Below, piece after piece: positions 8,701-16,713 of a stretch of DNA of 64,000 nt (position 1 is the stretch's first letter; each line of letters begins with the position of its first letter). Source of the stretch: Streptomyces sp. NBC_00690 (GTDB lineage Bacteria > Actinomycetota > Actinomycetes > Streptomycetales > Streptomycetaceae); the NCBI RefSeq assembly GCF_036226685.1, contig NZ_CP109009.1, positions 3,100,001 through 3,164,000 of the forward strand. The letters are read 5' to 3'. The position numbers and the translations under genes are program-made. A model generated the notes under the pieces. The model searched no databases, was not told where the DNA came from, and saw only the letters and a list, made by a program, of their open reading frames with translations.

Positions 8701-10068
8701 TTAGGTGTGGGCCTTCTCCGTACGTGCCCGGGCGTGCGCCGCCACCGGCCCCGGGAGCCAGCCGCGCCGCTCCAACTCCGCCACCAGCGTCAGATAGGGC
8801 TCGGTGAACCGGCCGCCCCCGCGCGGTGCGAACTCCTCCCCCGGCCGGACCATGCGCCGTGCCACCGCCGCCAGCGAAGCCGTTCCCTCGACGCCGTACG
8901 CGGCCAGGACCGCCATGCCGAGAGCCGGTTCGGCACAGACGGGCACGCGCATGGTCCGGCCCGACACCTCCGCGCGAAGGCGAGTCCAGTACGCGCTGCG
9001 TACCGCGCCTCCCGTACACGTCAGCGCCGCGTCCACCGGCGCTCCCAACAGATCCAGATAGTCCAGACACAGCCGCTCCACCAGCGCGACGCCCTGGAGC
9101 AGCGCCGCCCACAACTCCCCGTCCGACCTCGGGGCACCCAGGACGAACGGCTTAGCGTCGGGTGCCAGGAAGGGAAAGCGTTCGCCCTGCCCGACCAGCG
9201 GGTACGCCACCACTCCCGCCGGCTCATACGCCTCCGCAAGGGTGTCGAAGGCCGCGGGATCGGCCTCCGGGAACGCGGACCGCAGTGCTCCGCCGCCGAC
9301 GCTCGACGCACCGCCGGGGAGCCAGACGCCGTCCGGTGAACGATGGCTGTAGACCACGCCCGACGGGTCGCGCAGGGGCGTGGCGGTGACCCCCTTGAGG
9401 ACGAGGGTGGTGCCCAGGACGGCGTTCCAGGAGCCCACGCTCAGCGCGCCGGAGGCGATCTGCGCGGCGCAGCCGTCGGTCATCCCGGCGACGATCGCGG
9501 TCCCGGCCGCGATGCCCGTCGCGGCGGCTGCGGCCCGGTCCACCTCGCCGAGGACGGTGCCGGGCCGCACCACGTCGGGCAGGTCAGCCGTCGGCAGGCC
9601 CGGGGTGTCGAAGACCTCCCGCTCGGGGTCGTACCCCGTCTTCAGGGCGTGGCTGGAGTCCGTGGGCAGCGGGCGGCCGGCGAGCCGGGAGGCGATCAGG
9701 TCCGCCTGGTGGGTGACCCGACCTGGCCCGTACGCCGACTGGAGCCACAGGGCCCGGCCGGGGCCGCGGCCCGGTGCGCGGCCGTCGTCGTACATCACGG
9801 CAGGGGTGGTGGCCCGGCCGTGGCGGTCGGTGAGCAGGACCGTGCCCGAGGTGGAGCAGATCGCGAGCGCCCGGGGGCGGTGCCCGTCGCGGAGCGCGGC
9901 CCGGGAGGCACCGACGACGGCGGTCCACCAGTCGTCAGACGACTGCTCATGGCGGTCGCCGGCGCGGTGGGAGGCCAGGGGTGCCGAACCGCTGCCGTGG
10001 ACGGTGCCCTCGTCGTCCACGACCACCGCACGGACACTCTGCGTGCCGAGGTCGATGCCCATCCACAT
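8701..10068 (-). CDS. FGGY-family carbohydrate kinase
   Basis: A 455-residue ATP-dependent sugar kinase of the xylulokinase/glycerol-kinase superfamily. The N-terminus MWMGIDLGTQSVRAVVVDDEG holds the phosphate-1 motif, GVWLPGGASSVGGGALRSAF lies in the middle, and LTCTGGAVRSAYWTRLRAEV is the C-terminal adenosine-binding segment. FGGY enzymes phosphorylate ketoses, polyols or sugar acids; the substrate here is unknown. It is transcribed divergently from the DeoR-type regulator, and the 150-bp gap holds a perfect palindrome. A second FGGY kinase lies at 12423. Confidence 0.9.
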   Translation of the reverse strand: MWMGIDLGTQSVRAVVVDDEGTVHGSGSAPLASHRAGDRHEQSSDDWWTAVVGASRAALRDGHRPRALAICSTSGTVLLTDRHGRATTPAVMYDDGRAPGRGPGRALWLQSAYGPGRVTHQADLIASRLAGRPLPTDSSHALKTGYDPEREVFDTPGLPTADLPDVVRPGTVLGEVDRAAAAATGIAAGTAIVAGMTDGCAAQIASGALSVGSWNAVLGTTLVLKGVTATPLRDPSGVVYSHRSPDGVWLPGGASSVGGGALRSAFPEADPAAFDTLAEAYEPAGVVAYPLVGQGERFPFLAPDAKPFVLGAPRSDGELWAALLQGVALVERLCLDYLDLLGAPVDAALTCTGGAVRSAYWTRLRAEVSGRTMRVPVCAEPALGMAVLAAYGVEGTASLAAVARRMVRPGEEFAPRGGGRFTEPYLTLVAELERRGWLPGPVAAHARARTEKAHT

Positions 10069-10106
10069 AACTTCCCCTTAAGCCCTAACCCTTTTCACGT
10101 CGCTTT

Positions 10107-10121
10107 ATGAGAAGTTCTCAT
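10107..10121. promoter_or_regulatory. candidate DeoR-regulator operator
   Basis: ATGAGAAGTTCTCAT is a perfect 7-1-7 palindrome. It lies 39 bp upstream of the divergent kinase start (10068) and about 97 bp upstream of the regulator start (10218). The position fits an operator bound by the adjacent DeoR-family protein; binding itself is inferred. Confidence 0.5.
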
Positions 10122-10152
10122 GTTGCGCCGCGAAAAACCGCTGCGCGAAGGA

Positions 10153-10181
10153 TTGACGCCCCCCTTTGGCTGACTCAAGCT
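10153..10181 (+). promoter_or_regulatory. candidate promoter of the DeoR-type gene
   Basis: TTGACG (10153-10158) and CAAGCT (10176-10181) are separated by 17 bp and lie 37 bp upstream of the regulator start. The -35 element is good and the -10 element is weak. Confidence 0.3.
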
Positions 10182-10217
10182 CTGAGGCGATTCAGGCCAT
10201 CGGGCGTGGGAGGTCGG

Positions 10218-11000
10218 ATGGGACGGCAACGCCCCGCGTTACGCAGGGAGGCGATAGCCGACCATGTGTTGGCGCGGGGCGAGGCCGCCGCTGCGGAACT
10301 CGCCGAGCGGTTCGGGGTCAGCCTCATGACCGTGCACCGCGATTTGGACGAACTGGAGCGGCAGGGGGTCGTCCGCAAGTTCCACGGAGGCGTCACCGCG
10401 CAGCCGTCCGGGGTCTTCGAATCGAATGTGGCGTACCGGATGAAATCGATGCGCCGGGAGAAGGCGGCCGTCGCGGCACGGGCACTGGATCTCATCGAAC
10501 CGGGCATGGCGGTGATGCTCGACGACTCATCGACGGTATTGGAACTGGCCCGACGGCTGGGCGGGGTGGCCCCGCTGACGGTGGTGACCAATTTCCTGGA
10601 GGCACTCACCCTGCTCTCCACCGAGCGCGGCATCCGTCTGATTGCGCTCGGGGGCGACTACGATCCGCTGCACTCCTCCTTCCTCGGGGTCTCGTGCATG
10701 GAGGCCGTGCAGTCGCTGCGGGCCGATATCTCCTTCACCTCGACGTCGGCGGCGTCCGCAGGGTTCGCGTACCACCAGGAGCAGCACATCGTGTCCGTGA
10801 AGCGCGCCATGCTCGATTCGGCGGCCAGGAACATCCTCCTGCTCGACCACAGCAAGCTCGGCCGGACCGCGCTGCACCGGCTCGCCCCACTCTCCCGCTT
10901 CGACCTGGTGCTCATCGACGGCGGCGCACCGGCCGACGCACTGCGCGAACTCGACGAGCACCAGATCCCCTATGAGGTCTGCGCGCTGGGCGAGGTCTAG
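10218..11000 (+). CDS. DeoR/GlpR-family transcriptional regulator with a TTA codon
   Basis: A 260-residue sugar-responsive repressor. The N-terminal helix-turn-helix runs from AIADHVLARGEAAAAELAER through VSLMTVHRDLDELERQGVV (about residues 13-55). The C-terminal DeoR sensor domain shows VMLDDSSTVLELARRL and later ILLLDHSKLGRTALHRL, the usual phospho-sugar-binding landmarks. The ATG at 10218 has a GGAGGT ribosome site at good spacing. Codon 8 (10239-10241) is TTA, read in Streptomyces only by the bldA tRNA. I found no other in-frame TTA in the genes of this window. It probably controls the divergent kinase and the downstream dehydrogenase and kinase genes. Confidence 0.9.
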   Translation: MGRQRPALRREAIADHVLARGEAAAAELAERFGVSLMTVHRDLDELERQGVVRKFHGGVTAQPSGVFESNVAYRMKSMRREKAAVAARALDLIEPGMAVMLDDSSTVLELARRLGGVAPLTVVTNFLEALTLLSTERGIRLIALGGDYDPLHSSFLGVSCMEAVQSLRADISFTSTSAASAGFAYHQEQHIVSVKRAMLDSAARNILLLDHSKLGRTALHRLAPLSRFDLVLIDGGAPADALRELDEHQIPYEVCALGEV

Positions 11001-11056
11001 TCCACCCCGAGCACAGGCCATGAACGATCTCGCGAACGATCACGCGGAGGAACTGC

Positions 11057-12070
11057 ATGAAAGTCCTGGCTGCCGGCGACCACTTCGTCCGCAACTCCCT
11101 GATCGCCGAGGCCCTGCGCCACGACCTCGCCGACTCCTCGCTGGAGCTCACCGAACTCACCCTGCCCTGGCCGATCGAGCCGTTCGGGCAGGTCGGCGAA
11201 GTCGAAGAGGCCAGCGATGTGGAGGACGCGCTGATCCGAGCGTTGGACGGGGTGGAGGTGTGCATCACCCAGATGGCCCCCTTCACCGAACGGGTCCTCA
11301 AAGCGGCCCCGGACCTCAAACTCATCGCGGTCTGCCGCGGTGGACCGGTGAACGTCAACGCGGACGCGGCCAGGGAGCGCGGGGTGAGGGTCTGTTACGC
11401 ACCGGGCCGCAATGCGGCGGCGACGGCCGAGTTCACGATCGGGCTGATGCTCTCGGCGCTGCGCCGCATCCCGGAGGCGCACGGCTCACTGACCGGGACC
11501 GGCGGCTGGGACGGTTCGTACTACACGTACGAGCGCAGCGGACTGGAGTTGGAGGACACCCCCGTGGGGCTGATCGGCTACGGGGCGGTGGGCAGCCGGG
11601 TGGCACGGGTGCTGGGCGCGTTCGGTGCCGAGGTGGAGGTCTACGACCCGTATGTGCGCGGCGATGTGCGCGGCATCCGCACGCCGTCCTTGGAGGCGCT
11701 GCTGTCGCGGTCCCAGGTGCTGACCCTGCACGCCAGGCTCACCCCCCAGACCCGGGGACTGATCGGAGCCCGTGAGCTGTCGATGCTGCCCCGGGGCGCC
11801 GTGCTGGTGAATGCGGCCCGCGGGGGTCTCGTGGACACCGAGGCCCTGTGCGACGCGCTGGACAGCGGGCAGTTGGGGGCCGCCGCCCTCGACACCTACG
11901 AGGAGGAGCCCCTGCGGCCGGGCGCTCGACTGCTGTCGACGCCGAACGTGGTGCTGACCCCGCACGTGGCCGGCGCGAGCCAGTCGGTGGCGCGGAAGGC
12001 GGCCAGGATCGCGGCGGCCGAGGTGGTGCGGTACGCCAGGGGTGAGGCGCCCGCGAACGCCCTGGCGTAG
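11057..12070 (+). CDS. D-isomer-specific 2-hydroxyacid dehydrogenase
   Basis: A 337-residue NAD-dependent dehydrogenase of the phosphoglycerate dehydrogenase/glyoxylate reductase type. The Rossmann motif GLIGYGAVGSRVARVLGAF is near residue 175. The catalytic triad is visible as Arg in LVNAARGGLVDT, Glu in the following helix, and His in TPHVAGAS. It starts 56 bp after the regulator with a GGAGGAA ribosome site, so it is likely co-transcribed. Its presence between two sugar kinases suggests oxidation or reduction of a sugar-acid intermediate, but the substrate is not evident. Confidence 0.88.
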   Translation: MKVLAAGDHFVRNSLIAEALRHDLADSSLELTELTLPWPIEPFGQVGEVEEASDVEDALIRALDGVEVCITQMAPFTERVLKAAPDLKLIAVCRGGPVNVNADAARERGVRVCYAPGRNAAATAEFTIGLMLSALRRIPEAHGSLTGTGGWDGSYYTYERSGLELEDTPVGLIGYGAVGSRVARVLGAFGAEVEVYDPYVRGDVRGIRTPSLEALLSRSQVLTLHARLTPQTRGLIGARELSMLPRGAVLVNAARGGLVDTEALCDALDSGQLGAAALDTYEEEPLRPGARLLSTPNVVLTPHVAGASQSVARKAARIAAAEVVRYARGEAPANALA

Positions 12071-12422
12071 GGCTGCACGAACTGCTGAGAAGAAGGGTCA
12101 GGGAGACGTTCTGAGAGGGGCGTTCCTGCGCTGTACCTGCCTCCGTCCGGCGATGTGCGGACCGGTGGAGGCCACTGCGGGGCCGGAGCCGAGGGTCTGT
12201 TGGGGGGCCTTCGGCCTCGGCCCCGCGCCCTTCCCGCCCGGGATCGACGCCGGGCCCCTTTTCTGCCCGGAACCATTGCCGCGCCCCCCTTTCTGTCCGG
12301 GATCGATCCGCGCCGCGCTCCGATGCAGGGCCGGCCAGGGGACAGTTCGGGCGCGGGTCCGTGCCGGGGCCGGGCCGCCGGGGAAGACTCACGCGCGGAA
12401 CCCATGAACCGGGAGGGGCGCG
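12071..12422. other. 352-bp intergenic region with degenerate repeats
   Basis: No gene is supported. The stretch is C-rich and holds three imperfect 30-bp repeats at 12225-12310, described separately. A GGGAGG ribosome site for the following kinase gene lies at the end. Promoter elements are not obvious. Confidence 0.5.
12225..12310. repeat. three imperfect 27-30-bp tandem repeats
   Basis: Copies begin near 12225, 12251 and 12281. Each has a C-rich stretch, a T-rich patch (TTCCC, CTTTTCT, CTTTCT), then CCCGG or TCCGG and a GGATCGA-like end. Copies 1 and 3 share GCGCCC and CCGGGATCGA. The CCGG anchors are 29 and 30 bp apart. Function unknown. Confidence 0.5.
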
Positions 12423-13835
12423 ATGACGGCTTTCATCGGGATCGACGCGGGCACGTCCATGGTCAAGGCCGTCGCCTTCGACGAGCGCGGACAACCCCTG
12501 CACACCGAGTCGCGCCCGCTGCGCCTCGACATCCAGGACGGGCGCGTCGAGCAGGACATGGACGAGGTGTACGGCGCGGTCCAGGAGGTGACGGGTGCAC
12601 TGACCACCCGCATCGGGCAACCCGCGCTCGTCGGGCTCACCGGACAGGGCGACGGGGTCTGGCTGGTCGACGAGTCGGGGCGGGGAGTGCGGCCCGCGAT
12701 CTCCTGGATGGACGGCCGGGCCAGAGACCTGGTGGAGGAGTGGCAGGCGGCGGGGATCGTGGACACCGTGTACCGGCGCACGGGCAGCGCCGTGTTCCCC
12801 GGCTGTCCCGGCCCGGTGCTCGCCTGGCTGGACCGCTACGAGCCGGCCGCACTGGATGCCGCAGCCGCCGCCGTCTCCTGCAAGGACATGGTCTTCCAAC
12901 GGCTGACGGGGGTAAGGGCGACCGATGTCTCCGATGCGTCGATGCCCTTCCTCGACCCACGGACGCGCAACTACAGCGACGAGGTAGTGGCCGCGCTCGG
13001 GCTCACCCACCGGCGCCGACTGCTGCCCGTGATCAGCGATCCGATCGCGGTGGCGGAACTGCCCTCCGGAGCGCCCGTCACCAGCGGCCCCTACGATCTG
13101 GCGGCCTGCGCCGAGGGCGCGGGGGTCACCTCGCCCGGCGACGGACTGCTGATCGTGGGCACCTGCTTGGCCGCGCTCGTCGTCACCCGCGAACTGGACC
13201 TGGCCGGCGAGCCCGCCGGGCTGCACATCTCCATCGACCGGCGGGAGCAGTGGCTACGGGCGATGCCGGCGATGGTGGGGACGGCGGCGCTCGACTGGGT
13301 GCTCGGCATCACGGGCGTGTCGCACTCGGAGGTCAACGCCGTACTGGACTCGACGACCCCGGGCGCCCGCGGGGTACGGGCCCTGCCCTACTTCGCCCCG
13401 TCCGGCGAGCGGGCACCCTTCGTGGAGCCGAGGTTGCGGGCGCAGTTCACCGGGGTGTCCCTGGAGACGACCCGCGAGGACCTGGTGCGGGCGGTCTGTG
13501 AGGGCATCGGCTTCGCGGCCCGGCACTGCCTGGAGGCGGCCGGGCTGACCGGTTCGCCGACGCTGTGCGGGGGCGGGACCCGTTCCTCGGCGTGGACCCG
13601 ACTGTTCGCCGATGTACTGGGCCGGCCGCTGCGCATCGCCGAGGGCGAGGTGGGAGCCCGCGGCGCGGTCCTCTCCGCCGCGCGGCGCTGCGGCACCGAG
13701 TTGGACACCGCGCGTTGGACCGCCCCGGTCGAGGTCGTGGAGCCGGACCCGGCACGGGCGGTGTTCTATGCGAAGGCGTACGAGGACCATCTGGAGCAAC
13801 TGACCGCGGCCCGCGCCCTGGCCCGAGCGTCCTAG
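12423..13835 (+). CDS. FGGY-family carbohydrate kinase, second in locus
   Basis: A 470-residue sugar kinase. FIGIDAGTSMVKAVAFDERG at the N-terminus is the phosphate-binding motif, TGQGDGVWLVDESG and PAISWMDGRA lie near residues 70-100, and PTLCGGGTRSSAWTRLFADV is the C-terminal ATP-binding segment. It is closest in form to xylulokinase or erythritol/ribitol-type kinases; the substrate is unknown. It begins 352 bp after the dehydrogenase stop and is separated by only 8 bp from the following phosphodiesterase gene, so those two are probably translationally coupled. Confidence 0.9.
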   Translation: MTAFIGIDAGTSMVKAVAFDERGQPLHTESRPLRLDIQDGRVEQDMDEVYGAVQEVTGALTTRIGQPALVGLTGQGDGVWLVDESGRGVRPAISWMDGRARDLVEEWQAAGIVDTVYRRTGSAVFPGCPGPVLAWLDRYEPAALDAAAAAVSCKDMVFQRLTGVRATDVSDASMPFLDPRTRNYSDEVVAALGLTHRRRLLPVISDPIAVAELPSGAPVTSGPYDLAACAEGAGVTSPGDGLLIVGTCLAALVVTRELDLAGEPAGLHISIDRREQWLRAMPAMVGTAALDWVLGITGVSHSEVNAVLDSTTPGARGVRALPYFAPSGERAPFVEPRLRAQFTGVSLETTREDLVRAVCEGIGFAARHCLEAAGLTGSPTLCGGGTRSSAWTRLFADVLGRPLRIAEGEVGARGAVLSAARRCGTELDTARWTAPVEVVEPDPARAVFYAKAYEDHLEQLTAARALARAS

Positions 13836-13843
13836 GCGCGCCG

Positions 13844-14899
13844 GTGGCGATCGTCCCGGGGCGGCGTTCGGTGCTCCTGGCCGCGGGGGCGGCGGCAGCC
13901 ACCCGAACGGACCCGGCTCGGGCGCACGGCGGTGAACGGCGGCCCGTGGTCATCGGACACCGTGGGGCGCCCGGCTGGCGGCCCGAGCACACCGCAGAGT
14001 CCTACGCCCTGGCCGCGGCCGTCGGGGCGGACTGGCTCGAACCGGACCTGGTGGCGACCGCGGACGGGGTCCTGGTCGTGCGGCACGAGAACGAGATCTC
14101 GCAGACCACGGACGTACGGGAACACCGGGAGTTCCGCTCCCGGGAAACGAGCAAGGTCATCGACGGCCGACGGGCGCACGGCTGGTTCACCGAGGACTTC
14201 ACCCTCGCCGAACTCACCACCCTGCGCACCGTCGAACGGCTGCCTCTGCTGCGCAACCGGAACACGGTCTTCGACGGGCGGTCGCCGATCCTGACCTTCC
14301 AGGACGTCATCGACCTCACCCGGCGCCTCGCCCGCCGCCACCGACGCCCGATCGGCCTCTTCCCCGAGCTCAAGCACCCCGGCTACTTCCGCTCCATCGG
14401 ACTGCCGCTGGAGCCCGCGGTGGTGCACGCCGTTCGGCGCAACCGCCTCGGCCACGCCGAGTGCACCGTCCAGTCCTTCGAGCCGTCGAGCCTGCGACGG
14501 CTCGCCGCGGCCGGGCTCGGACTGCCGCTGTGGCAGGCGCTGGGCACCACGGGCGGGCCGTTCGGCCACGACACCACGTACGCCCGGATGAGAACGCCGG
14601 ACGGGTTGCGGGAGATCGCCCGCTACGCGCGGTGGATCGGACCTGACAAGGCGTCGGTCCTCCCCCCGTCCCCCTTGCTGGCCGATGCGCATGCGGCGGG
14701 CCTGAAGGTCGGCGCGTACACGTTCCGCGCGGAAAACGCCTATCTGAGCGGCGACTTCCGTCGGCATGGCGCGGCCTGGGAATTCGGCGACGCCTTCGGT
14801 GAGTACGCCCTCCACTACGGGCTCGGGGTGGACGCGGTGGTGACGGATTTCCCGGATCTGGCGGTGCTCGCGAGGACCGGTACGGCACCAATGACCTAG
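13844..14899 (+). CDS. secreted glycerophosphodiester phosphodiesterase
   Basis: A 351-residue enzyme that hydrolyses glycerophosphodiesters to glycerol 3-phosphate plus an alcohol. The GTG at 13844, 8 bp after the kinase stop, gives a start VAIVPGRRSVLLAAGAAAAT that works as an RR-containing signal peptide; longer in-frame versions overlap the kinase gene and have no family match. The GDPD core is clear: VIGHRGAPGWRPEHTAESY, DWLEPDLVATADGVLVVRHE and, later, GLFPELKHPGYF. The coupling to a sugar kinase may only be positional, but glycerol 3-phosphate metabolism is a possible link. Confidence 0.88.
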   Translation: MAIVPGRRSVLLAAGAAAATRTDPARAHGGERRPVVIGHRGAPGWRPEHTAESYALAAAVGADWLEPDLVATADGVLVVRHENEISQTTDVREHREFRSRETSKVIDGRRAHGWFTEDFTLAELTTLRTVERLPLLRNRNTVFDGRSPILTFQDVIDLTRRLARRHRRPIGLFPELKHPGYFRSIGLPLEPAVVHAVRRNRLGHAECTVQSFEPSSLRRLAAAGLGLPLWQALGTTGGPFGHDTTYARMRTPDGLREIARYARWIGPDKASVLPPSPLLADAHAAGLKVGAYTFRAENAYLSGDFRRHGAAWEFGDAFGEYALHYGLGVDAVVTDFPDLAVLARTGTAPMT

Positions 14900-14946
14900 G
14901 ACCAATGCCTGATCTGCGAGGGTCCCATGCTGCTGCTAACGTGCAC

Positions 14947-14963
14947 TTGCATAAGATGCGCAA
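14947..14963 (+). promoter_or_regulatory. Nur-like (nickel) operator over the sodF -10 region
   Basis: TTGCAT-AAGAT-GCGCAA is a 17-bp imperfect inverted repeat matching the layout TTGCAA-N5-TTGCAA known for the nickel-responsive Fur-family repressor Nur of Streptomyces. It includes TAAGAT (14952-14957), a good -10 hexamer, so bound Nur would block transcription. It ends 24 bp before the sodF start. Confidence 0.6.
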
Positions 14964-14987
14964 TAAGCAGTCGGAGGGACCGGAGCA

Positions 14988-15623
14988 ATGGCCATCTACA
15001 CACTTCCTGATCTGCCGTACGACTACACCGAGCTCGAACCGGTGATCAATCCGCAGATCGTCGAGCTGCACCACGACAAGCACCACGCCGCATACGTCAA
15101 GGGCGCCAACGACACCCTTGAGCAGCTCGCGGAGGCCCGTGACAAAGAGTCCTGGGGGGCCATCAACGGCCTGGAGAAGAGCCTTGCTTTCCATCTCTCC
15201 GGACACATCCTCCACAGCATCTACTGGCACAACATGACCGGAGACGGCGGCGGCGAGCCGCTGGAGAAAGACGGCGTCGGCGAACTCGCGGACGCCATCG
15301 CCGAGTCCTTCGGCTCCTTCGAGAAGTTCAAGGCCCAGCTGACGAAGGCGTCCGCGACGACGCAGGGCTCGGGCTGGGGCGTCCTCGCCTACGAGCCGGT
15401 CAGCCGTCGACTGATCGTCGAACAGATCTACGACCACCAGGGCAACGTCGGCCAGGGCTCGGTGCCGATCCTGGTCTTCGACGCCTGGGAGCACGCCTTC
15501 TACCTCCAGTACAAGAACCAGAAGGTGGACTTCATCGACGCCATGTGGGAGGTCGTCAACTGGCAGGACGTGGCCAAGCGCTACGCCGAGGCCAAGGAGC
15601 GCACCCCGCTCATCGCCCCCTGA
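14988..15623 (+). CDS. sodF: superoxide dismutase, Fe/Mn family (SodF type)
   Basis: A 211-residue cytosolic superoxide dismutase. Metal ligands are visible as His in [12 protein letters not shown], His in [10 protein letters not shown], and Asp plus His in [27 protein letters not shown] is the outer-sphere region. Streptomyces normally have a nickel enzyme (SodN) and this iron/zinc-type enzyme (SodF), with sodF repressed by Nur when nickel is available. The Nur-like site and overlapping -10 box upstream support the SodF assignment over a manganese enzyme. The ATG at 14988 follows CGGAGGGACCGGAG. A strong hairpin follows downstream, so it is monocistronic. Confidence 0.93.
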   Translation: MAIYTLPDLPYDYTELEPVINPQIVELHHDKHHAAYVKGANDTLEQLAEARDKESWGAINGLEKSLAFHLSGHILHSIYWHNMTGDGGGEPLEKDGVGELADAIAESFGSFEKFKAQLTKASATTQGSGWGVLAYEPVSRRLIVEQIYDHQGNVGQGSVPILVFDAWEHAFYLQYKNQKVDFIDAMWEVVNWQDVAKRYAEAKERTPLIAP

Positions 15624-15711
15624 CCGCAGCACCCAGCCGGGCCCGTCGCGGGGCCGGCCGCGCGTCCTGCCCGTGATCGTCTTCTCACCCTTCACGCGCA
15701 GGCGGAAAAGA

Positions 15712-15750
15712 GGAAGTGCCCCACGAGGACGTGACTCGTGGGGCACTTCC
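15712..15750 (+). terminator. sodF terminator
   Basis: Perfect 16-bp arms (15712-15727 and 15735-15750) around a 7-base loop, about 90 bp after the sodF stop. It also faces the convergent Rv2466c-like gene and may serve both. Confidence 0.8.
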
Positions 15751-15898
15751 GTTCCTTGCGGACCGTCCGCGGGCCCCTGCCTTACGGGCCGTGTGCCCTG
15801 CCTCACGTACGGGGTCAGCGCCGGGCGAGCGACAGGGCGGGCAGCGGTCCTGATCCATACTCCTGGGCCGTGCCTAGGTCGCGCCCGTCAGACACGAC

Positions 15899-16534
15899 CT
15901 AGTCGAACGACGGGTCCGCCGTACGGGTCCGCTTGATCTCGTAGAAACCGGGGATCGACGCCACCAGCAGCGTGCCGTCCCACAGCTTCGCCGCCTCCTC
16001 CCCCTTGGGCGCGGGAGTGACGACCGGACCGAAGAAGGCGATCTGCTCGCCGTCCGCGCCGGGCACCGCGATCACGGGGGTGCCGACGTCCTGGCCCACC
16101 TTGTCGATGCCCTCTTTGTGGGAGGCCCTCAGCTCGGTGTCATAGGTGTCCCGGTCGGCGTAGTCGGCCAACTCCACCGGCAGTCCCACCTCCTCCAGGG
16201 CGCTGACGATCGCCTCCCTGCTCGGCCCCTCCCCACGGTTGTGGAAACGGGTGCCGAGCGCGGTGTAGAGGTCCCCGACCACCTCGGGGCCGTGCAGCTC
16301 CCGGGCGGCGATGACCACCCGCACCGGGCCCCAGGCGTTCTTCAGCAGCTCGCGGTATCCCTCGGGCAGCTCGTCGAGACGATCCTCGTTCAGCACGGCG
16401 AGGCTCATCACATGCCAGCTGACCTGGACGTCGCGGACCTTCTCCACCTCCAACATCCACCGGGAGGTCATCCAGGCCCAGGGGCACAGCGGATCGAACC
16501 AGAAGTCCACCGGGGTCTTGCCGTTCTCGGACAT
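15899..16534 (-). CDS. Rv2466c-like DsbA-fold protein (mycothiol-linked)
   Basis: A 211-residue thioredoxin-fold protein of the DsbA superfamily. The start MSENGKTPVDFWFDPLCPWA and the following MTSRWMLEVEKVRDVQVSW match the actinobacterial family of the mycothiol-dependent reductase Rv2466c. In Rv2466c the active site is Cys-Pro-Trp-Cys. Here it reads C17-P-W-A20, so the second Cys is absent and only a monothiol (mixed mycothiol disulphide) mechanism is possible. GTPVIAVPG is the cis-Pro loop. It lacks a signal peptide and should act in the cytosol. It is convergent with sodF, and both fit oxidative-stress defence. Confidence 0.85.
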   Translation of the reverse strand: MSENGKTPVDFWFDPLCPWAWMTSRWMLEVEKVRDVQVSWHVMSLAVLNEDRLDELPEGYRELLKNAWGPVRVVIAARELHGPEVVGDLYTALGTRFHNRGEGPSREAIVSALEEVGLPVELADYADRDTYDTELRASHKEGIDKVGQDVGTPVIAVPGADGEQIAFFGPVVTPAPKGEEAAKLWDGTLLVASIPGFYEIKRTRTADPSFD

Positions 16535-16713
16535 GCATCTCCTCATCGGGCACCACGGAACAAACACAGAACAACTCAGCCAAAACCAGATAGCAGCGCG
16601 CCGGGCGCGTGAACGCGACAACGCGCCCGGCCACCGACCGATTCCCGGGATACCGGCTGCCAGGTGCACATGGCAGGATCGGTCCTGTTCGAACGAGCCA
16701 CGAAGGAGTGCCC

